Source of the DNA: Mixta intestinalis
GTDB taxonomy: Bacteria > Pseudomonadota > Gammaproteobacteria > Enterobacterales > Enterobacteriaceae
Length of the DNA: 64,000 nt
Assembly: GCF_009914055.1 (NCBI RefSeq)
Contig: NZ_CP028271.1
Coordinates: 62,001 to 126,000, forward strand
Direction of reading: 5' to 3'
The notes beneath the pieces were generated by a model, which did not search any database, had not been told where the DNA came from, and saw only the letters and a list, made by a program, of their open reading frames with translations. A program made the translations under genes and the position numbers. How positions within the stretch are numbered: position 1 is the stretch's first letter; every line of letters begins with the position of its first letter. Below, piece by piece: positions 52,691 through 60,440 of this stretch.

Positions 52691-53617
52691 ATGACGTATG
52701 CACTGGAACTTGAAAAACTCACCAAGACGTATCCCGGCGGCGTGCAGGCGCTGAAAGGGATCGATCTGGCGGTTGAGGCGGGCGATTTCTATGCGCTGCT
52801 GGGGCCGAACGGCGCCGGTAAATCCACTACCATCGGCATCATCAGCTCGCTGGTGAACAAAAGCGGCGGTCGCGTTCGCGTCTTCGGCTATGACCTGGAA
52901 AAAGATGTGGTTAACGCCAAGCGCCAGCTGGGGCTGGTGCCGCAGGAATTTAACTTTAACCCGTTTGAAACTGTGTTGCAGATTGTCGTGAATCAGGCGG
53001 GCTATTATGGCGTTGAACGCCGTGACGCGCTAAAACGCGCGGAAAAATATCTTACCCAGCTCGATCTCTGGGGAAAACGCAATGAACGTGCGCGTATGCT
53101 TTCCGGCGGTATGAAGCGGCGTCTGATGATTGCGCGGGCGTTAATGCACCAGCCTAAGCTGCTGATTCTTGATGAACCAACCGCCGGGGTGGATATCGAA
53201 CTGCGCCGTTCCATGTGGGTCTTCCTGAAAGAACTTAACGAGCAGGGCACCACCATTATCCTCACTACGCACTATCTGGAGGAGGCGGAAATGCTGTGTC
53301 GCAATATCGGCATTATCCAGAGCGGTGAGCTGGTGGAGAACACCTCGATGAAAGGGCTGCTGGCAAAGCTCAAATCAGAAACCTTTATCCTCGATCTGGC
53401 AGCAAAAAGCCCGCTGCCGCATCTGGAAGGTTTCCAGTATCGGCTGGTGGATACCACCACGCTGGAAGTGGAGGTCATGCGCGAGCAGGGGCTGAACGGC
53501 GTGTTTAATCAGCTGAGCGCGCAGGGCGTGCAGGTACTGAGTATGCGTAATAAGGCGAACCGTCTGGAAGAGCTGTTTGTCGGTCTGGTGCAGGGAAAAA
53601 CGGGAGGTCACGCATGA
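52691..53617 (+). CDS. yadG: ABC-2 type exporter, ATP-binding subunit
   Basis: 308-residue ABC ATPase with Walker A GPNGAGKST (38-46), signature LSGGMKRRL, Walker B LLILDEPTAGVD and the H-loop TTHYLEE. Closely similar to E. coli YadG. Forms an exporter with YadH, whose start overlaps its stop by four bases. Substrate is unknown. There is no C39 peptidase domain, so it cannot by itself trim the double-glycine leaders of the peptide genes downstream. Confidence 0.94.
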   Translation: MTYALELEKLTKTYPGGVQALKGIDLAVEAGDFYALLGPNGAGKSTTIGIISSLVNKSGGRVRVFGYDLEKDVVNAKRQLGLVPQEFNFNPFETVLQIVVNQAGYYGVERRDALKRAEKYLTQLDLWGKRNERARMLSGGMKRRLMIARALMHQPKLLILDEPTAGVDIELRRSMWVFLKELNEQGTTIILTTHYLEEAEMLCRNIGIIQSGELVENTSMKGLLAKLKSETFILDLAAKSPLPHLEGFQYRLVDTTTLEVEVMREQGLNGVFNQLSAQGVQVLSMRNKANRLEELFVGLVQGKTGGHA

Positions 53618-54384
53618 CGCATTTATACTGGGTCGCGCTGAAAAGTATCTGGGCGAAAGAGATTAACCGCTTTGCCCGCATCTGGGTTCAGACGCTGGTA
53701 CCGCCGGTAATCACCATGACGCTCTATTTTATCATTTTCGGTAACCTGATCGGTTCGCGTATCGGCGATATGCATGGCTTTAGCTACATGCAGTTTATCG
53801 TACCGGGGCTGATTATGATGGCGGTGATCACCAACGCCTATGCGAACGTTGCCTCTTCATTCTTCAGCGCCAAGTTTCAGCGTAATATCGAAGAGCTGCT
53901 GGTAGCGCCGGTGCCAACCCATATCGTGATCGCTGGCTATGTCGGTGGCGGCGTGGCGCGCGGTATCTGTGTCGGGATTCTGGTAACAACGGTATCGCTG
54001 TTTTTTGTGCCGTTTCACGTACACTCCTGGCCGATGGTAGCGATCACGCTCCTGCTGACGGCGATTATGTTTTCGCTGGCCGGACTGCTGAATGCGGTAT
54101 TTGCCCGTACCTTTGATGATATCAGCCTGATTCCTACTTTTGTGCTGACGCCGCTGACCTACTTAGGCGGGGTGTTCTATTCCCTGACGCTGCTGCCGCC
54201 GGTTTGGCAGGCGGTATCAAAGCTGAATCCGGTGGTTTATATGATTAGCGGTTTCCGCTACGGCTTTTTAGGTATTAATGATGTGCCGCTGGCGTTTACG
54301 CTATCGGTGCTGGTTGCCTTTATCGTGGTGTTTTACATTCTGGCCTGGACATTGATTCAACGTGGGCGTGGCCTGCGCACCTGA
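53614..54384 (+). CDS. yadH: ABC-2 type exporter, membrane subunit
   Basis: 256 residues with six membrane segments and the ABC-2 family signature region (FQRNIEELLVAPVPTHIVI, then LTPLTYLGGVFYSL). Pairs with YadG in the inner membrane. Similar to E. coli YadH over its length. ATGA overlap with yadG. Confidence 0.94.
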   Translation: MTHLYWVALKSIWAKEINRFARIWVQTLVPPVITMTLYFIIFGNLIGSRIGDMHGFSYMQFIVPGLIMMAVITNAYANVASSFFSAKFQRNIEELLVAPVPTHIVIAGYVGGGVARGICVGILVTTVSLFFVPFHVHSWPMVAITLLLTAIMFSLAGLLNAVFARTFDDISLIPTFVLTPLTYLGGVFYSLTLLPPVWQAVSKLNPVVYMISGFRYGFLGINDVPLAFTLSVLVAFIVVFYILAWTLIQRGRGLRT

Positions 54385-54402
54385 TAACCGAATTCTATCG
54401 CG

Positions 54403-54431
54403 AACGGCGTCGTTAAAGCGCCGTTTTTTTT
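54403..54431 (+). terminator. Terminator of yadGH
   Basis: AACGGCG and CGCCGTT form a 7-bp stem with a nine-base loop, followed by a run of eight or nine T. It separates yadGH from the microcin-like genes. Confidence 0.9.
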
Positions 54432-54724
54432 GCGGAAATAAAATTCCCTGGTCAGGGTAGTGTCGTTAATAATTATTAAAATAGAAATGACGCTAAGATT
54501 TGTCTTGTAAGCGATTTTATTTATCTTGGTTTCAAGTTGTCATCTTCCCGGCTTTAATCTTTTAGCTGTTATCTTAAACCGGTGGTCAAAATAACATTAG
54601 AAGTTTTGCTATGGTCTGAATATCTTAAGCCAGTATGCTTTTAATTGCAGGAAAATGCGCCTTGTTTACCCTGCTATATTTAAACGCTTGACGTTATCTT
54701 TTATCTCACCAAAAGGTTTTAATT
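54432..54724 (+). promoter_or_regulatory. AT-rich upstream region of the first microcin-like gene
   Basis: About 290 AT-rich bases. It contains ATGGTCTGAATA at 54611-54622, 114 bases before the start codon, matched by ATGGCCTGAATA at 55380-55391, 109 bases before the second peptide gene. TTTATCTCACC also occurs upstream of both (54703 region and 55319 region). These shared elements suggest related promoters or duplication. No consensus sigma-70 promoter stands out. Confidence 0.4.
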
Positions 54725-54949
54725 ATGTTTGTGCTTAACGAAGAGCAGCAGGCACAGGTATCAGGTGGTCAACAACCTGCCACTTTTGCTGAAGTCGCCG
54801 CTAACCGGGGTCTGCTGGGTACTATTTGGGATTATACCGTTCAGCCGGTATTGAATTTCTTTAACGGCATCCGGGACACTTTCTGGAACTACGTGGAAAA
54901 TATTTTCTCTGCCCTGTTTCCGCCGCCGGTAGTAAAACCGCAGCCTTAA
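54725..54949 (+). CDS. Double-glycine leader peptide 1 (putative class II microcin)
   Basis: 74 residues. The first 15, MFVLNEEQQAQVSGG, match the leader of class II microcins (compare MccV MRTLTLNELDSVSGG), predicting cleavage after Gly15 by a C39-peptidase ABC exporter. The mature 59 residues (QQPATFAEVAANRG..., ending LFPPPVVKPQP) are amphipathic, with aromatic-rich segments (IWDYTVQPVLNFF, DTFWNYVENIFSALF) suited to membrane contact, and no Cys. The ending ENIFSALFPP resembles GNLISSLFPP of peptide 2, so they are likely paralogues. AAGG stands 9 bases before the ATG. Own terminator follows. No immunity gene is evident. Bacteriocin activity is inferred; signalling is an alternative. Confidence 0.75.
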   Translation: MFVLNEEQQAQVSGGQQPATFAEVAANRGLLGTIWDYTVQPVLNFFNGIRDTFWNYVENIFSALFPPPVVKPQP

Positions 54950-54961
54950 TCGAGGTGACAG

Positions 54962-54993
54962 GCCCGGTAGTATCATTTTGCCGGGCTGCTTTC
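54962..54993 (+). terminator. Terminator-like hairpin after peptide 1
   Basis: GCCCGG and CCGGGC pair across a 13-base loop, followed by TGCTTTC. Moderate. Confidence 0.5.
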
Positions 54994-55488
54994 ACTAACC
55001 GCTATGTTAATTTAATTACTTTCCGTTATTGGCATAATATATTAACTGTCAGTTAATTTTTGTTTCAATCTCTGCCCCTGATTACCGCTTTCCGATATAT
55101 CAATTAAATTTCTTATTCATAAAATCTAATCAATCACCGCTCCTCCGGCTTGCAATAATTTTTAATTACGATAAAAGCAGTTAGCGGAGGTTGTAGGTGA
55201 TTCAATAAATCCCGCTTTAAGCGAAAGCTTTAATCATTCCATGCTACGGTTAATTATTGAGTTGTCATTTCAGTGAAGTAATTAAAGCTCACAGGAAATA
55301 AATAATTAATCTGTAGTGTTTATCTCACCGATGATAAAGACTATTTGTATTACAGTATTCTGTTATTAGGATTTTTACGATGGCCTGAATAAGCGGCTTT
55401 TTATATTTTCCAGTCCGCAGGGGAAAGGATATCTCCTGCTTTGTCATTTCTGATATAAATTAATTAACCTGAATATAAGGTCAATACT
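54994..55488. other. AT-rich gap between peptides 1 and 2
   Basis: About 500 AT-rich bases without a frame I can support. It holds the shared upstream elements of peptide 2 (TTTATCTCACC near 55319 and ATGGCCTGAATA at 55380-55391). I looked for a small membrane immunity protein here and found none. Confidence 0.45.
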
Positions 55489-55749
55489 ATGCGTGTACTT
55501 ACTGAAGCACAACTGGCCCATGTATCGGGCGCAGGGAACTGGAGTGACTGGATAAAATGGGATTCAAACGATTTTTCCGGTAGCTATGAAGGTTCCTTTG
55601 GCGGCGTGGATGTCACCGTGGCCTGGGGCGGAAGCTATATTATAGGGTTTTTCCCTATTCTGGCGCTTCCGGGTATGATCTTTGGTGCATTTCTGGAAAG
55701 CATCGGTAACCTGATTTCTTCGCTGTTCCCGCCAGCTCAGGAATCATAA
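55489..55749 (+). CDS. Double-glycine leader peptide 2 (putative class II microcin)
   Basis: 86 residues. The leader MRVLTEAQLAHVSGA ends in Gly-Ala, strikingly like the leader of microcin H47 (MREITESQLRYISGA). Cleavage after Ala15 would leave 71 residues starting GNWSDWIKW. The mature part is Gly/Ser/Trp-rich in its first half and hydrophobic in the second (YIIGFFPILALPGMIFGAF), then ESIGNLISSLFPPAQES, a tail shared with peptide 1. AAGG lies 9 bases before the ATG. A strong terminator follows. Likely a pore- or membrane-active peptide if it is a microcin; this is inference. Confidence 0.78.
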   Translation: MRVLTEAQLAHVSGAGNWSDWIKWDSNDFSGSYEGSFGGVDVTVAWGGSYIIGFFPILALPGMIFGAFLESIGNLISSLFPPAQES

Positions 55750-55760
55750 GTTAAAAAGCC

Positions 55761-55794
55761 ATCATCCGGCAGCAGCTGTTGCCGGATGATTTTA
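55761..55794 (+). terminator. Terminator of peptide 2
   Basis: ATCATCCGGCA and TGCCGGATGAT form a perfect 11-bp stem with an eight-base loop, followed by TTTT. Confidence 0.88.
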
Positions 55795-55944
55795 GCGGCA
55801 AATCTTTATACGCTGTCTACACTCTCACTATCTCCCTTTCAAAGCACCACTACCGGCATCCTTTGCACCTTTTCTCGCAAAGCGTTACAGCGCTGCGCTG
55901 GACGGGCAGGGCGTGCCGATCGAACATTATTGTCGAGGTTTGCG

Positions 55945-56517
55945 ATGCCACAGTTTGACTGGATTAACGAGCCTGCCGTCTGGCGTGAAGAAAAGCAGCA
56001 GCTAACGGTTATCACAGATAAAAATACCGATTTCTGGCGGGAAACCTGGTATGGTTTTACGCGCTTTAGCGGGCACTTTTACGCCTGCGAAGTCCATGAA
56101 GACTTTACCTTTCAGGCACGGATTCGCGCCAATTTTCATACCCTCTACGATCAGGCGGGCATTATGCTAATGATCGATGAGCGGCACTGGCTAAAAGCCG
56201 GAATTGAATATAACGATGGTCAGCCTGCTATCGGCAGCGTATTGACGCAGGAGACTTCAGACTGGGCTACCGGGCCGTTTAACGGCAACGCACGTGATTT
56301 CTGGATGCGCCTGACGCGACGTGGTAATGCGCTGCGCCTGCAATATTCCGCTGATGGTCAGCTTTGGCCGCTGCTGCGCCTGTGCCATATCGCCAGCGCG
56401 GAAAGCTGTCGGATTGGTGTGATGTGCTGTACGCCGCAGCGGGCCGGACTTGAGGTTAACTTTAGCGAAATAGCGCTATCGCCTGCTAACGATAAAGCAC
56501 TACATGATTTGAGTTAA
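55945..56517 (+). CDS. DUF1349 family protein (concanavalin-like fold)
   Basis: 190 residues from the ATG at 55945 (GAGG upstream; MPQFDWINEPAVW). It belongs to the YesU-like DUF1349 family: TDFWRETWYGF, QAGIMLMIDERHWLKAGIEYNDG and a C-terminal VNFSEIAL. Members have a beta-sandwich lectin-like fold and probably bind sugars; no enzyme activity is established. No signal peptide. The frame can be extended to 55786 but that part is not conserved-looking. It interrupts the row of microcin-like genes and does not look like an immunity protein. Confidence 0.8.
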   Translation: MPQFDWINEPAVWREEKQQLTVITDKNTDFWRETWYGFTRFSGHFYACEVHEDFTFQARIRANFHTLYDQAGIMLMIDERHWLKAGIEYNDGQPAIGSVLTQETSDWATGPFNGNARDFWMRLTRRGNALRLQYSADGQLWPLLRLCHIASAESCRIGVMCCTPQRAGLEVNFSEIALSPANDKALHDLS

Positions 56518-57138
56518 AAATAACGCATCGGTTTTGTCATTTGAGCATTAATGAAGTTGGTACGTCGGGAGTAACCGACATAACCGATATCCGGAAAGAG
56601 CTATCCTGTGTGTTTATTTCGGCTATTAACTTTAAAGAAATTAATTACCTGGCAAATAAATAGGTCATTGTTAATGTTTGATATAAAATAATTTAATAAC
56701 ATGAATATAGAAATTTTAATACTGAATAAATGTTCAGTTATTCTTATAATTCCCAGAAGGTTCAGGTGTTTTTTTCTGATAAATGTTGAAGGCACGTGAT
56801 ATCAGTTAAGCCTGGTCCGTCAGGGCTAATCTATCGGACGTGCTTATTACGCCTGGATGTTCTTTGCATAAAAATAAAACCGTTAAGCGCATAAAATTCT
56901 TGTCGAAGATACCGACATTTGATGGATAAAAGCGATATTTCGTGAAGGACGTCAGGTTCACAGCCAGGGCTGGCAATAGACAAGAATTTCACGGTTATTA
57001 TGAAATTTTTAAAATTAACAAACAGGATAAATTAACAGCGGTTTATGTCTTGTTATTTAAGTAAAAATAAGTTTCAGGATTAGTATGTTCTGGAAATGAC
57101 GATTTTATTTTTGGAACGAAGGCAAGCACCCTACACAC
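56518..57138. other. AT-rich stretch without a supported gene
   Basis: About 620 AT-rich bases. A few frames of 30-60 codons occur on both strands, none with a good ribosome binding site or recognisable product. Confidence 0.4.
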
Positions 57139-57531
57139 ATGAACGGTTCAGATTTAATTTTTGTAGTTGGAAATATATTTGGTAATTTTCAGAAAATAGC
57201 CTCATGTATTACGTTTAGTGAATGGCTACAGACAGAAGTGGAGAAATGTTATGGCTGTATATATTACCCTATGCCGTGTGGTGGGCCGGGTTTTTATAGT
57301 CAACGCATTCTTTAATATGCAGCTTTACTTTTTTATCAGCTGGAACAAGGAAGTCTGCTTTATTTTCTGTGCTTGCCGCTGACGCTTATTGTGTGCTGAG
57401 CCCCAGAGACAGTTACTGAATGTATTTTTATTACCTGCGGCGCTGGAGGAAAATATAATTGGCAAGATATCAGTGCCGTAAATTCGTATTTTTACTATAG
57501 GGATAAGTTTAAAATTAATTATATATTTTAA
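57139..57531 (+). pseudogene. Possible decayed gene: 130-codon frame with two in-frame stops
   Basis: One frame runs from ATG 57139 to TAA 57529 with only a TAA at 57313 and a TGA at 57397 inside. The first part has 58 codons (MNGSDLIFVVGNIFGNFQ ... PCGGPGFYSQRIL). The second contains a strongly hydrophobic run (YAALLFYQLEQGSLLYFLCL PLTLIVC split here), the third ends YYRDKFKINYIF. With such AT-rich DNA more stops would be expected, so a decayed membrane protein, perhaps an immunity protein of the adjoining peptide genes, is possible. The upstream AAGG is too far from the ATG. Weakly supported. Confidence 0.3.
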
Positions 57532-57605
57532 TGGCGGCAGGCGAGTTATTGCTTGCTTACAGGACTCCGAATCAGGAGAAATCGTAATAATTTAAGGATG
57601 ATATT

Positions 57606-57869
57606 ATGTACGAAATTAACGATATACATAAACAACTGGTATCTGGCGGAATCTGGGATGTGAGTTTTGGCAGGGATACTGTTACAACACTGCCAGGAAT
57701 AATCAATGATGATTCTTCAATGGTTACTGACATTGATCCGGGATTCACCTGGCCGCCATGCAATAATGCTGTACCGCCAATTGCTATACTTCCATATCCT
57801 CCATGCTGTAGGCCTGTACCGCCAATTTTCGTCTTCCCGGATTTTCCTTCTGTAATCATGCCTGTATAG
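57606..57869 (+). CDS. Double-glycine leader peptide 3, Pro/Cys-rich (putative microcin)
   Basis: 87 residues. The leader MYEINDIHKQLVSGG is followed by a 72-residue mature part beginning IWDVSFGRD. Its second half is rich in Pro and Cys, with a repeated 15-residue unit (AVPPIAILPYPP and PVPPIFVFPDFP). The DNA repeats CTGTACCGCCAATT at 57769 and 57814, exactly 15 codons apart. Three Cys (one single, one pair) could form disulfides or be modified. AAGGA stands 7 bases before the ATG. A frame on the opposite strand covers the same DNA but has no comparable start signals. Not similar to peptides 1 and 2 beyond the leader. Confidence 0.72.
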   Translation: MYEINDIHKQLVSGGIWDVSFGRDTVTTLPGIINDDSSMVTDIDPGFTWPPCNNAVPPIAILPYPPCCRPVPPIFVFPDFPSVIMPV

Positions 57870-58362
57870 CAGTAAGTCTAATTTAACGTCTTGATTAAAT
57901 TCTGCAAAATTTACTTTGTAAAATTATTATCCGTTATTGTGCGTTAATAAAAATTTGATATATTCTTATCTGGCAACCATTGCGTTGCCAGATATTTGTA
58001 TGGTTAATCCCTCTTTTCCCCTTTGGTCTGTTGCCGTTACTGTTCAGCCAGTATTTCACCTTGCCCACCAGCCGTGCTGTTTTTTTATTGTGATGCTTTA
58101 TTCGCAACGGCGTACTTTACGGCGCCATGTTCGCTGTGGTGTTTGTACAACGCAGCGAACATGGCGTCGGGCCTGTCGCACCAGAGAGCAGAAAACAGGG
58201 CTTTTTTTTCACAGCAGGCGCAGCAGACCGATCGCAGGAAAATCGCTGTTTTACGATAGTGATTATTTTAATGTTAATCATGTCTTGAATTGTTGTGGGA
58301 TTATTGTTTCCTGCATGTTAACCTCCGCTTCAGGAGGGGATTAAATTTTTAAGGTTGATGCT
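57870..58362. other. Gap with two inverted repeats between peptide 3 and the decayed peptide
   Basis: About 490 bases. At 57968-57993 ATCTGGCAAC and GTTGCCAGAT form a 10-bp stem, a likely terminator for peptide 3 though 100 bases downstream. At 58124-58165 GCCATGTTCGCTG and CAGCGAACATGGC form a 13-bp inverted repeat with a 16-base loop, in a locally GC-richer patch that may be a remnant of other DNA. CCTCC and GGAGG at 58322-58338 could hide the ribosome binding region of the decayed gene. A long frame through here from TTG 57937 is not convincing. Confidence 0.5.
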
Positions 58363-58568
58363 ATATATTTAATTAATGATAAGAGCAGTTGCTGGCATCC
58401 GGCGGTTCTTCTGCTCTAAACAGCATCTTCAATCAGGCCGTTATAGCATTGGATCCAGATTTTTATATTACCGATGGGCTGAATTATATAGTTGATCTGG
58501 ATTTTGCTGTTGGGGTGCCGCCGTTTTTTGGGCTGTATATAGAGTTTAAATCTCTTTTTTCAAAATAA
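58363..58568 (+). pseudogene. Decayed double-glycine leader peptide 4
   Basis: From 58383 the frame reads EQLLASGG followed by 53 residues (SSALNSIFNQAVIALDPDF ... ending EFKSLFSK) and TAA at 58566-58568. Just upstream, in the frame one base away, the DNA reads (ATA)YLINDK. Restoring one A in the run at 58381-58382 and reading the ATA at 58363 as a former ATG gives a 15-residue leader, (M)YLINDKEQLLASGG, in line with the other four. AAGG stands 8 bases upstream of 58363. So this is a member of the same family, inactivated by a start-codon change and a one-base deletion. Confidence 0.65.
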
Positions 58569-58846
58569 TCGTTTATGAAAATTTTCTAAAAAAACAATTA
58601 ATCCTGATGCCGGAAAATGGCAACGCATTGTACTATTTAAGCCATGGGAAAATATTTTTTTTGATGCTTTTAATTAGTATTTTATTATTAAATAGTAGTT
58701 ACTTTTTTTGCCTGTAAGCGACGTTTATACTCTCGTTGTTCAGTATTAACTGAATAGCTAACCATTCCGACATAATAAATATGTGTTGGTTGAAATATAT
58801 ATTGGTAAAGCAACTAATTAGACTGTCTAGTCGTGTGGAGTTAATA

Positions 58847-59056
58847 ATGAAAATTTTGAACGACAAGGAACTGAAGCTGGTATCAGGTGGTATTTTCGTT
58901 TCAGATAATAATTCTTCTAATGAAATCGAGCTGGATACAACGCCTCCTGGAGAAATGCCGTCGCTTGATGATTTGATTATCCCGAACATGTCGGTCTTGC
59001 CGATCATGAGTGTCGGGATATTTGGACTTATGGTCGGATGGCCTTCCCTTATTTAA
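58847..59056 (+). CDS. Double-glycine leader peptide 5 (putative class II microcin)
   Basis: 69 residues. The leader MKILNDKELKLVSGG precedes a 54-residue mature part: an acidic, Asn/Ser-rich front (IFVSDNNSSNEIELD), a Pro-containing middle and a hydrophobic tail (MSVLPIMSVGIFGLMVGWPS). The ATG at 58847 has GGAG 6 bases upstream; a longer in-frame start at 58781 would spoil the leader and has no support. A strong terminator shared with panD follows. Exporter and immunity genes are not visible nearby. Confidence 0.74.
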   Translation: MKILNDKELKLVSGGIFVSDNNSSNEIELDTTPPGEMPSLDDLIIPNMSVLPIMSVGIFGLMVGWPSLI

Positions 59057-59097
59057 TATCTCTTAATAATATGCCTTTTATGGAAGATTAATATAAT

Positions 59098-59124
59098 AAA
59101 GAGCCAGCACTAGCTGGCTCTTTT
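59098..59124. terminator. Bidirectional terminator between peptide 5 and panD
   Basis: AAAGAGCCAGC and GCTGGCTCTTT form a perfect 11-bp stem around ACTA, with T tracts on both strands. Confidence 0.92.
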
Positions 59125-59125
59125 A

Positions 59126-59506
59126 TCAGGCAACCTGAACCGGTACGGCTTTCGCCAGACGTTTCATTTCGTTGTCGCCCTCAAAATAGGCGACTTTTGG
59201 CTGCCACTGACGCGCCTCTTCGTCAGGCATTTTTACGTAAGAGCAGATAATCAAAATATCGCCTTCGCAGGCGCAGCGGGCCGCAGCGCCGTTAACGGAA
59301 ATAATTTTTGATCCGCGCTCCGCCGCGATAGCGTAGGTAGAAAAGCGCTGACCATTAGTAACGTTATAGATATCAATCGCCTCGTACTGAAGAATGCCGG
59401 AGGCGTCGAGAAAGTCCTGATCGATGGCGCAGGAACCTTCGTAGTGCAAGTCAGCCTGAGTAACCTTCACCCGGTGCAGCTTGCCTTGTAGCATGGTGCG
59501 TACCAT
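59126..59506 (-). CDS. panD: Aspartate 1-decarboxylase proenzyme
   Basis: Makes beta-alanine from aspartate for pantothenate synthesis. 126 residues, same as E. coli. The proenzyme cleaves itself between Gly24 and Ser25 (YEGSCAID), Ser25 becoming the pyruvoyl group. Lys9 and Tyr58 regions are conserved (LQGKLHRVKVT, FSTYAIAAERGS). Last gene of panB-panC-panD. Confidence 0.97.
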   Translation of the reverse strand: MVRTMLQGKLHRVKVTQADLHYEGSCAIDQDFLDASGILQYEAIDIYNVTNGQRFSTYAIAAERGSKIISVNGAAARCACEGDILIICSYVKMPDEEARQWQPKVAYFEGDNEMKRLAKAVPVQVA

Positions 59507-59571
59507 ATTTCTGTTACCTTGTTCTGCAACGAACCGAAAATAGGCGACGGTATCACCATCGCCATTGCTTG

Positions 59572-60426
59572 TTACTGGGTTAAATCAACCGTCTGATTAT
59601 CGATCAGGCGGGCTTTGCCCAGCCAGGCCGCCATCAGGATAACGGCACGCTTGCTCTCCACGTTAAGCGGCAGCAGCGTCTCCGCATCACAAATCGCCAG
59701 ACCGTCAGGACGTAACCCCTTATCGAGCAGCGCCTGTTCAGCGCTTTCGATAATCTCTTCCACATGGCGCTCGCCGTTAGCCAGCTTTTGCGCCATTTCG
59801 CGCATCACCTGACTTAACGTCGGAGCCAGCTTGCGCTCATCGGCGGTGAGATAACCGTTACGCGAACTGAGCGCCAGGCCATCCTTTGCTCGTACCGTCG
59901 GCACGCCGACAATATTGATATCGTAGCCCATATCCGCCACCATTTTGCGGATCAGCGCCAGCTGCTGATAATCCTTTTCGCCAAAGCAGGCGAGATCGGG
60001 CTGTACCAGGTTAAACAGCTTGCTGACGATGGTAGCGACGCCGCGAAAATGACCGGGACGGCTGGCACCTTCCAGCAGGCTGGAGAGACCTGGCACTTCA
60101 ACAAAGGTCTGACTGTCAAGCCCTTTGGGATAAACATCGGCGGGAGCGGGGGCAAAAACCAGATCGACGCCGCGCCGGTTAAGCTTTTCGCAATCCTCCT
60201 GTAGCGTGCGCGGATAACGCGCCAGATCGTCAGCGCGATCGAACTGCATCGGATTGACAAAAATGCTGACGACGACGATATCGGCGCGCTCGCGCGCTTC
60301 ATCTACCAGGGTCATATGGCCTTCATGCAGGTTGCCCATGGTCGGCACCAGCGCGATGCGTTTACCTTCCTGACGCCAGCGACGTATTTCGCGGCGCAGC
60401 ATCGGCAACGTTTCGATAATCAACAC
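59572..60426 (-). CDS. panC: Pantothenate synthetase
   Basis: Joins pantoate and beta-alanine with ATP to give pantothenate. 284 residues with the HIGH-type motif PTMGNLHEGHMTL and the KMSKS-like region ALSSRNGYLT. The start is GTG at 60426 (VLIIETLP...), with AGGAGA 6 bases upstream, matching the E. coli start; an ATG at 60444 in frame overlaps panB but puts the RBS inside. It lies 14 bases after panB. Confidence 0.95.
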   Translation of the reverse strand: MLIIETLPMLRREIRRWRQEGKRIALVPTMGNLHEGHMTLVDEARERADIVVVSIFVNPMQFDRADDLARYPRTLQEDCEKLNRRGVDLVFAPAPADVYPKGLDSQTFVEVPGLSSLLEGASRPGHFRGVATIVSKLFNLVQPDLACFGEKDYQQLALIRKMVADMGYDINIVGVPTVRAKDGLALSSRNGYLTADERKLAPTLSQVMREMAQKLANGERHVEEIIESAEQALLDKGLRPDGLAICDAETLLPLNVESKRAVILMAAWLGKARLIDNQTVDLTQ

Positions 60427-60440
60427 GGATTTTCTCCTGT

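Noticed and set aside
52691..54384. yadGH as the dedicated exporter of the microcin-like peptides
   Set aside because: YadG has no C39 peptidase domain, YadGH is a conserved backbone pair, and a terminator separates it from the peptide genes.
56601..56795. 64-codon minus-strand frame in the AT-rich gap
   Set aside because: Low-complexity Ile/Asn/Phe composition typical of AT-rich non-coding DNA; no ribosome site.
57572..57859. 95-codon minus-strand frame opposite peptide 3
   Set aside because: It mirrors the repeated plus-strand unit. The plus-strand gene has the ribosome site and the conserved leader.
58307..58344. A second SGG-ending short frame (LTSASGG then Asp and stop)
   Set aside because: There is no mature peptide after the Gly-Gly and no matching leader pattern, so it is taken as coincidence.
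57937..58344. 135-codon frame from TTG between peptide 3 and the decayed peptide
   Set aside because: No ribosome site, odd composition, and it crosses two inverted repeats.
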